This document shows positions 15,229 through 19,373 of a stretch of 19,373 bases of DNA, in pieces. The stretch's first letter is position 1. The number at the start of each line of letters is the position of its first letter. The notes below the pieces were generated by a model, which worked only from the letters and a program-made list of their open reading frames with translations, did no database searches and was not told the origin of the DNA. Position numbers and translations under genes: made by a program. This stretch comes from Chitinophagaceae bacterium UBA3961 (lineage in GTDB: Bacteria; Bacteroidota; Bacteroidia; Chitinophagales; Chitinophagaceae): NCBI GenBank assembly GCA_002385265.1, contig DGDD01000102.1:1-19373 (forward strand). Reading direction: 5' to 3'.

Positions 15229-16119
15229 TTAAACTTGAAAAGGTGTAAATGCGAAACCCTTGTACCCGCTATTCTTAACAACAAAAAGGCAACCGGCTAG
15301 TGGTTGTTCTTGATGCGCTTCCGCCGATAGCCCGGTGCCGGCTGTAGTGATATAGAGATCGTTCCAATCCCTCCCGCCAAAGCAACAGGAGGTCACCCTT
15401 GCAACGGGCAAATGGATGCTGTGCAGTTTGTTTCCGGTGTTAGGATCCCAACGAGCCACTTGCCAACCATCCCAATGTGCGATCCATAGCATGCCTTCAG
15501 AATCGATCGTCATTCCATCGGGGTAGCCTTCTGATTGTGGAATGGTTATCACCACTCTTTTGTTTCCAATAGAACCGGTTTCAAGATCGAAGTCGAATGC
15601 CCACACTTCATATGTAGGGGTGTCAATAAAATACATGGTTCGATGATCAAGACTCCAGGCCAGTCCGTTTGAAATGGTTATGCCGGGTATCTTTTGTTGA
15701 AGTCCACCCGCTAGGGTAAATTGATACAAACTGCCGGCACCAGTAGTTTCATGAACACACATAGAGCCGATCCAAAATCTTCCTTTTGGATCGCATTTGC
15801 CATCGTTGAATCGATTGGAGGGTTGGTTCGGTTCCGGTCCGCTGAGCCATTGTTTTTCGCCGGTCTCTTGGTTGAAAATCAGTAAGCCATTTTGCAGTGC
15901 CGCCAATAATCGACCATCTGTACAAACTGCTACTGCGCCAATCAAATCCTTTGTTTCCCAATGCATGTGTTGGTGAGTGACACTGTTCCAAGAATGAATG
16001 GTTCCCGCTAGAATATCGACCCAATAAAGGGTTTGTGTATTTTCATCCCAAACCGGACCTTCTCCTAGTTGGCAAGGGTGTGAAAGTACGAGTTGGGGAT
16101 TCGAGGGCGTTTCAGACAT
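15229..16119 (-). CDS. SMP-30/gluconolactonase-family sugar lactonase
   Basis: A 296-residue six-bladed beta-propeller of the SMP-30/gluconolactonase/LRE family. The single divalent metal site is visible: Glu20 in QLGEGPVWD, Asn151 in ISNGLAWS and Asp201 in GYPDGMTID. The substrate loop RFNDGKCDPKGRFWIGSM (103-120) is also present. There is no signal peptide, so it acts in the cytoplasm. Family members hydrolyse aldonolactones to aldonic acids. The SDR gene is directly upstream on the same strand (37 bases between), which supports a dehydrogenase plus lactonase pair acting on one sugar. The sugar is not identifiable from the sequence; gluconate, xylonate, arabinonate, galactonate and fuconate pathways all use such pairs. 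Confidence 0.9.
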   Translation of the reverse strand: MSETPSNPQLVLSHPCQLGEGPVWDENTQTLYWVDILAGTIHSWNSVTHQHMHWETKDLIGAVAVCTDGRLLAALQNGLLIFNQETGEKQWLSGPEPNQPSNRFNDGKCDPKGRFWIGSMCVHETTGAGSLYQFTLAGGLQQKIPGITISNGLAWSLDHRTMYFIDTPTYEVWAFDFDLETGSIGNKRVVITIPQSEGYPDGMTIDSEGMLWIAHWDGWQVARWDPNTGNKLHSIHLPVARVTSCCFGGRDWNDLYITTAGTGLSAEAHQEQPLAGCLFVVKNSGYKGFAFTPFQV

Positions 16120-16156
16120 GCTTTATAGAAAATAAGAAATGAGGAATTGTGGAATA

Positions 16157-16909
16157 CTACTCGTAAGGTGAAGGGCTTACACAGGTCCAACCGCCGTCTA
16201 CTACCAAACTCTGCCCGGTAATATGTTTTGCTTCATCAGAAACAAGAAAGAGGGCTGTGTTGGCAATGTCTTCAACACTGGCAGCGCTGCCCATAGGGGT
16301 GATCTTGGCCCAAGTAGAAGCGTAGCTTGCATCTAAAAGTGTTCTTTCTGTGGCGGTAGCTCCCGGCGCCACGCAGTTTACATTGATCTTGAATTCAGAC
16401 AGCTCTGCAACTAAATTTCGAGCAAGCATTTCAAGCGCGGCTTTACTCATACCGTAGGCAGCCAGATTTTTATGGGCTTGATGTCCGGTAACGGACGACA
16501 TAAAAAGCAAGCTTCCTCCCAAACCTTGTTTTTTCATTTGAATGGAAGCGGCTTGAGCAAGAAAAAAGCTGCCGCTAAGATTTACTTCCATAACTCTCGC
16601 AAAGGCTTCCGGAGTGTAGGTGAAGAAATCGCCGAATAAAGTAATGCCTGCGTTGGCAATAGCAATGTCAAGTCTTCCAAAATTAGAGACTGCAGCTTGA
16701 ATCATTTTTTGAATGACGGCTTGATCCCCTGAATCTCCGGGTACTGCTATGCAAGACCGTCCAATTTCAGAGGCTGCCTTTTGAGCGAGGGATTCGTCCA
16801 CATCGTTTAAGATGATAAGGGCGCCTTCTAGGGCTAATTTCTTGCAGATGGCGAGGCCGATACCTTGTCCGGCTCCTGTTACAATGGCTACTTTATTTGC
16901 AAACTTCAT
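16157..16909 (-). CDS. Short-chain dehydrogenase/reductase (SDR), classical
   Basis: A 250-residue classical SDR. It shows the dinucleotide motif TGAGQGIG (11-18), Asp36 at the end of strand 2 favouring NAD over NADP, NAG at 86-88 followed by Ile-Thr, Asn110, and the catalytic Ser138/Ser139, Tyr152 and Lys156 (AYGMSKAALEM). The C-terminal half has the usual NCVAPGAT and GQSLVVDGGW segments. Such enzymes oxidise sugars, alcohols or ketoacids. With the lactonase 37 bases downstream, it is probably an aldose (or similar polyol) dehydrogenase making the lactone. The ATG at 16909 fits the start of strand 1. 3-Oxoacyl-ACP reductase-type activity cannot be excluded from the sequence alone. Confidence 0.9.
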   Translation of the reverse strand: MKFANKVAIVTGAGQGIGLAICKKLALEGALIILNDVDESLAQKAASEIGRSCIAVPGDSGDQAVIQKMIQAAVSNFGRLDIAIANAGITLFGDFFTYTPEAFARVMEVNLSGSFFLAQAASIQMKKQGLGGSLLFMSSVTGHQAHKNLAAYGMSKAALEMLARNLVAELSEFKINVNCVAPGATATERTLLDASYASTWAKITPMGSAASVEDIANTALFLVSDEAKHITGQSLVVDGGWTCVSPSPYE

Positions 16910-17044
16910 ACAACAGCATCGTTTATTGAATCTTCAATATAGATCTCTTGTTGTAAGGTAAGAAGAAAACAGGTTGTTTTTATAAAGGGCTTTTAGAAGA
17001 TGGAGCGGATGAATTTGAGCGAGGTTCCGTACAAAAACAGCCGT

Positions 17045-17230
17045 TTATTTTCTCATATTTTTGATGAAAATGAACACTGCGGTGAATGCCCCCAGCAGTT
17101 GGGTAAAAAATCCGATGGCAAAGCTTTTATCGGCGTAGGAGAGGTGGTGTATTTTGGCCCAAAATCCTAGACCAATAAATACAAAACCTGCAATGATCAT
17201 CAAAATAGGAACCTTGTACGCGTAAATCAT
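17045..17230 (-). CDS. Small two-helix membrane protein, unknown function
   Basis: A 61-residue protein with two hydrophobic segments (about residues 8-24, VPILMIIAGFVFIGLGF, and 38-57) joined by a short polar loop AKIHHLSYADKSFA, with a basic tail KNMRK. It lies six bases after the TonB-like gene on the same strand, so it is surely co-transcribed with it. The pattern of Gly-rich first helix, His-rich loop and second helix vaguely recalls the N-terminal membrane part of GldL-type proteins of Bacteroidota, but it is far too short and I do not assign it. Its short length and tight linkage suggest an accessory of the TonB-like protein or its complex. Confidence 0.7.
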   Translation of the reverse strand: MIYAYKVPILMIIAGFVFIGLGFWAKIHHLSYADKSFAIGFFTQLLGAFTAVFIFIKNMRK

Positions 17231-17236
17231 GTGGTG

Positions 17237-18133
17237 CTAATTCTTCAATTTGAAGTTGAAGATAATAGTTCCCGTTGATTCTTGCGAACCTGCATTAAAT
17301 TTTACTTGTTTTGCTTTGGCGAGGGCGATGCTTTTATAAGAAGGATCTGATGTGGTAGATCCTTTGGGTTGAAAACTTACATTGATTACATTACCCGATG
17401 CGTCAACCGTAATATCAACCGCTACTTTCGCATTTTCATTGAATTCATCTTGAAAGCTCGGTACACGGATAATGCCACGACCTTGAAGCCCCCTTGATAT
17501 GCTGATACCTCCGCTGCCTCTGCCACCACCCGTATAGTTTTTAGAATCGGGATCACCTCCGGGTCGGCCTTGATCACCTCTACCACCTGCAATACCTTCA
17601 CTTCCGCCTTTTTTGTATGAGTCGGCTTCATTGCCGCCTGTTCCATTACCATTGATTCCTCCAAACACCGCTTTGGGCTTGGGAACAACCGGGGGAGCAG
17701 GTGTAGGAGCCGCAGGGGTCTTTACAGGTTTCGCTTTTACTGCTTCCTTTTCAGGCACCTTGGTAGCTTCCGGTTTGGGTTTTACCACCGGTGGCTTTTT
17801 TATTTCAGGTGCTTCAGCGTCTTTATCATCTGTACTGATATCTTTTACTTCTTCCTCGGGTTGATTGGTTGGGGTGGGAGGAGTGTACTGTTGATTGTTA
17901 GGAGCCGGGCTACCCGGTTCAAGAGGTTGGTCATCACCTAAACCAGCATCGCTGCTTCCGAGATTAACTTCCAATCCTTCTTCTACAACAGGTTGCGTAA
18001 AACCGCCCATGGGGAATTTATACAAAATGAAAAGCATCAAAAGGAACACCGTAATACCAATGGTATACGATCCTGCTTTTACATTTTTTGACCGTTCAAA
18101 TTCGGAGTCTAACATGTGTACTTGATTCTGCAT
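17237..18133 (-). CDS. TonB-like energy-transducer protein with Gly-rich linker
   Basis: A 298-residue inner-membrane protein of TonB/TolA-like layout: a short cytoplasmic N-terminus, one membrane helix (about residues 22-40, YTIGITVFLLMLFILYKF), a Pro/Lys/Glu-rich linker (about 70-155, with PAAPTPAPPVVPKPK), a Gly-rich segment (about 157-215) and a C-terminal domain (about 215-298: VPSFQDEFNENAKVAVDI and later IIFNFKLKN) that matches a TonB C-terminal fold. It would span the periplasm and pass proton-motive force from ExbB/ExbD to outer-membrane transporters. No exbB or exbD is adjacent. An internal ATG at 18115 (MLDSEF) is an alternative start. The Gly-rich segment is unusual for a classical TonB. 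It is followed by the two-helix protein. Confidence 0.8.
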   Translation of the reverse strand: MQNQVHMLDSEFERSKNVKAGSYTIGITVFLLMLFILYKFPMGGFTQPVVEEGLEVNLGSSDAGLGDDQPLEPGSPAPNNQQYTPPTPTNQPEEEVKDISTDDKDAEAPEIKKPPVVKPKPEATKVPEKEAVKAKPVKTPAAPTPAPPVVPKPKAVFGGINGNGTGGNEADSYKKGGSEGIAGGRGDQGRPGGDPDSKNYTGGGRGSGGISISRGLQGRGIIRVPSFQDEFNENAKVAVDITVDASGNVINVSFQPKGSTTSDPSYKSIALAKAKQVKFNAGSQESTGTIIFNFKLKN

Positions 18134-18247
18134 GCGAATTTAATCTTACTAGGGTTTGAAAACGAAGCCTTCTTTTCAACAGATGTGATTATCAGTACAA
18201 TAATGATGCAAATGGGTCAAAAATGCATTCAGTAAAATGTTAAATTC

Positions 18248-19156
18248 TTAGGGTTTGCGAATATTAGCGATAATCAGGCCACCGATCACTAAAATTCCAC
18301 TGATCCAGTGCACCGCCTGAATCGATTCTCCCAAAAACAAAACAGCCTCAATACTGCTAAAAATGGGGATCAAGTTCCCGAACAAAGCAGTTCGTCCGGC
18401 TCCCAGTTTACTGATACTGGCATTCCAAAATAAAAAGGATAAAACAGAGTTTCCGGCTCCTAGATAAAGAATTACACCCGCCAAAGACCAACTCCATTTA
18501 ATGGGTGCTGCATACCGGTGCTCAATAACAAAGGCGGGAGCCAAAAGGAGCGTCCCTATTAAAAAAGTAATGAATAGAAAATTAAGTGGGTGAATAGTAG
18601 CAGGCTTCTTTCTTACCATTACATTGTAAACAGCGAACGTAAATGCGGCAGCCAAGATCCACGCATCCCCTAATGAGAAATGGAATCCCATGAGTCGTTC
18701 CCAACTGCCTCTACTAAGCAAGTAAAGAATGCCGATGATGCAAATTACAATTCCCACCACTCTGAGTTTGGTGAGCTTCTCTTTAAGGAAGATGCCGGCC
18801 AAAATGATCGACATAATTGGTGAAGATGTGGTACCAATCAGTGCTAAGTTCACGGCAGGTAGGTAACGACCTGCTACATAAATAAGGGTATTATAGACTG
18901 TGATTCCAAAGATCGAAACGATCAATAAATACTTCCAATGTTCTTTGTTGAGCTCTTTTTGTTCGATACTATGCTTAAGTGCAAAGGGAGCCAAAATCAA
19001 GGTACCCGTTGTCCATCGAAAGAAAGCGAGGCTCACCGGTGGGATCTCATGTATAACCCCTCTTGCCACAACAAAATTCCCCGACCAAATGATCGTAGCT
19101 AGCACAGCCAGTACGATTCCTTTGAGCAGTTCTTGTTGGTTGTATTGTTGCGACAT
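18248..19156 (-). CDS. EamA/DMT-superfamily transporter
   Basis: A 302-residue inner-membrane protein with about ten hydrophobic helices in two homologous EamA halves (about residues 12-145 and 165-298). The first half has the typical TIIWSGNFVVARGVIHEIPP and FFRWTTGTLILAP patterns; the second has the GNLIPIFSSIEAVLFLGE pattern that recurs in this family. Members export or import amino acids, nucleosides, sugar phosphates or other small metabolites. The substrate cannot be predicted. The ATG at 19156 gives a short cytoplasmic N-terminus (MSQQYNQQELLKG). It follows the partial gene at the window end after 35 bases on the same strand, and precedes the TonB-like gene by 114 bases without a visible terminator. 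Confidence 0.92.
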   Translation of the reverse strand: MSQQYNQQELLKGIVLAVLATIIWSGNFVVARGVIHEIPPVSLAFFRWTTGTLILAPFALKHSIEQKELNKEHWKYLLIVSIFGITVYNTLIYVAGRYLPAVNLALIGTTSSPIMSIILAGIFLKEKLTKLRVVGIVICIIGILYLLSRGSWERLMGFHFSLGDAWILAAAFTFAVYNVMVRKKPATIHPLNFLFITFLIGTLLLAPAFVIEHRYAAPIKWSWSLAGVILYLGAGNSVLSFLFWNASISKLGAGRTALFGNLIPIFSSIEAVLFLGESIQAVHWISGILVIGGLIIANIRKP

Positions 19157-19191
19157 GCTGATTTTTAAACTAGTATAAGTTTTACTTTATA

Positions 19192-19373
19192 TTAATAATG
19201 AGCAAAATCGGCCGTATAATTACCTTTAATTCTCTCTATAGGTGGATTGAAATATCCAAACTTCACATTCGGAAATTCTTCACGAATCAAATCCATCAAT
19301 TGATGGATTCCAAGTAAATCGCCTGTTTCCGTTACACCTATTTTACCCAAATACCAATCGGGATCGATATTGA
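19192..19373 (-). CDS. 3' end of an unrecognised gene, cut by the window
   Basis: An open frame on the minus strand runs from the window edge to a TAA at 19192-19194 and encodes the last 59-60 residues of a protein. The visible piece includes DPDWYLGKIGVTETGDLLG, then HQLMDLIREEFPNVKFGYF and a tail PIERIKGNYTADFAHY. It looks like a real protein (balanced composition, codon use like the neighbours, alternating helix and strand). Glu-x-Gly-x3-Gly followed by a helix and a strand is faintly like the C-terminus of NIF3/DUF34 proteins, but too weak to name. The stop is 35 bases before the EamA start, so the two are probably one operon. Confidence 0.7.
   Translation of the reverse strand, partial: NIDPDWYLGKIGVTETGDLLGIHQLMDLIREEFPNVKFGYFNPPIERIKGNYTADFAHY

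Noticed and set aside
17613..17864. 83-codon plus-strand frame with Gly/Ala/Thr-rich hydrophobic translation
   Set aside because: It is the antisense of the Pro- and Gly-rich linker of the TonB-like gene. The low-complexity GC-rich codons keep the opposite strand open by chance.
1..19373. tRNA or rRNA genes, CRISPR array, IS element or phage genes
   Set aside because: No cloverleaf-like or rRNA-like segment, no regularly spaced repeats, and no transposase, integrase or phage-protein motifs were seen in the gaps or frames.

Overview
The window looks like chromosomal DNA of a free-living Bacteroidota, probably from the Chitinophagales/Chitinophagaceae side of the phylum. That placement is inference from several signs: moderately AT-rich DNA, near absence of Shine-Dalgarno sequences before starts, promoter boxes of the Bacteroidota type (TTG, about 20 nt, TAnnTTTG), signal peptides ending in Ala-Gln, A/T-only intergenic repeats, and best-recognised families that are all normal for this phylum. 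No mobile element, phage gene, CRISPR array, tRNA or rRNA was found. Most of the content is housekeeping or central metabolism.

Layout. (1) 1-2749, plus strand: the 3' part of a glycogen branching enzyme gene (glgB), then an exported TPR protein. (2) 2789-4564, minus: arginyl-tRNA synthetase (argS). (3) 4799-9359, plus: a GtrA-family membrane protein, an exported amidohydrolase, the chaperone dnaK with a clear terminator, a 430-base gene-free gap with repeats and a strong promoter, and a 70-residue small protein with its own promoter, long leader and strong terminator. (4) 9460-10722, minus: aspartate kinase. (5) 10859-13805, plus: class I fructose-1,6-bisphosphatase with a near-ideal promoter, then a tight cluster of an ABC ATPase, a YfiT/DinB-type metal protein and a Nudix hydrolase. 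(6) 13840-19373, minus: folC, an SMP-30-type lactonase with an SDR dehydrogenase upstream, a small two-helix membrane protein after a TonB-like protein, a DMT/EamA transporter, and the 3' end of an unrecognised gene cut by the window edge.

How the genes relate. GlgB and Fbp belong to glycogen and gluconeogenic carbon flow but sit in separate transcription units. The SDR and SMP-30 pair would fit a sugar -> lactone -> aldonate oxidation, with the SDR as dehydrogenase and SMP-30 as lactonase. The ABC ATPase, YfiT and Nudix genes are spaced as one operon, yet no ABC-2 permease lies beside the ATPase. The TonB-like protein lacks adjacent exbB/exbD.

I do not see a convincing undescribed multi-gene system. 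The best candidate for a second look is the small isolated gene at 9147-9359, with its strong promoter, roughly 135-nt leader and bidirectional terminator.
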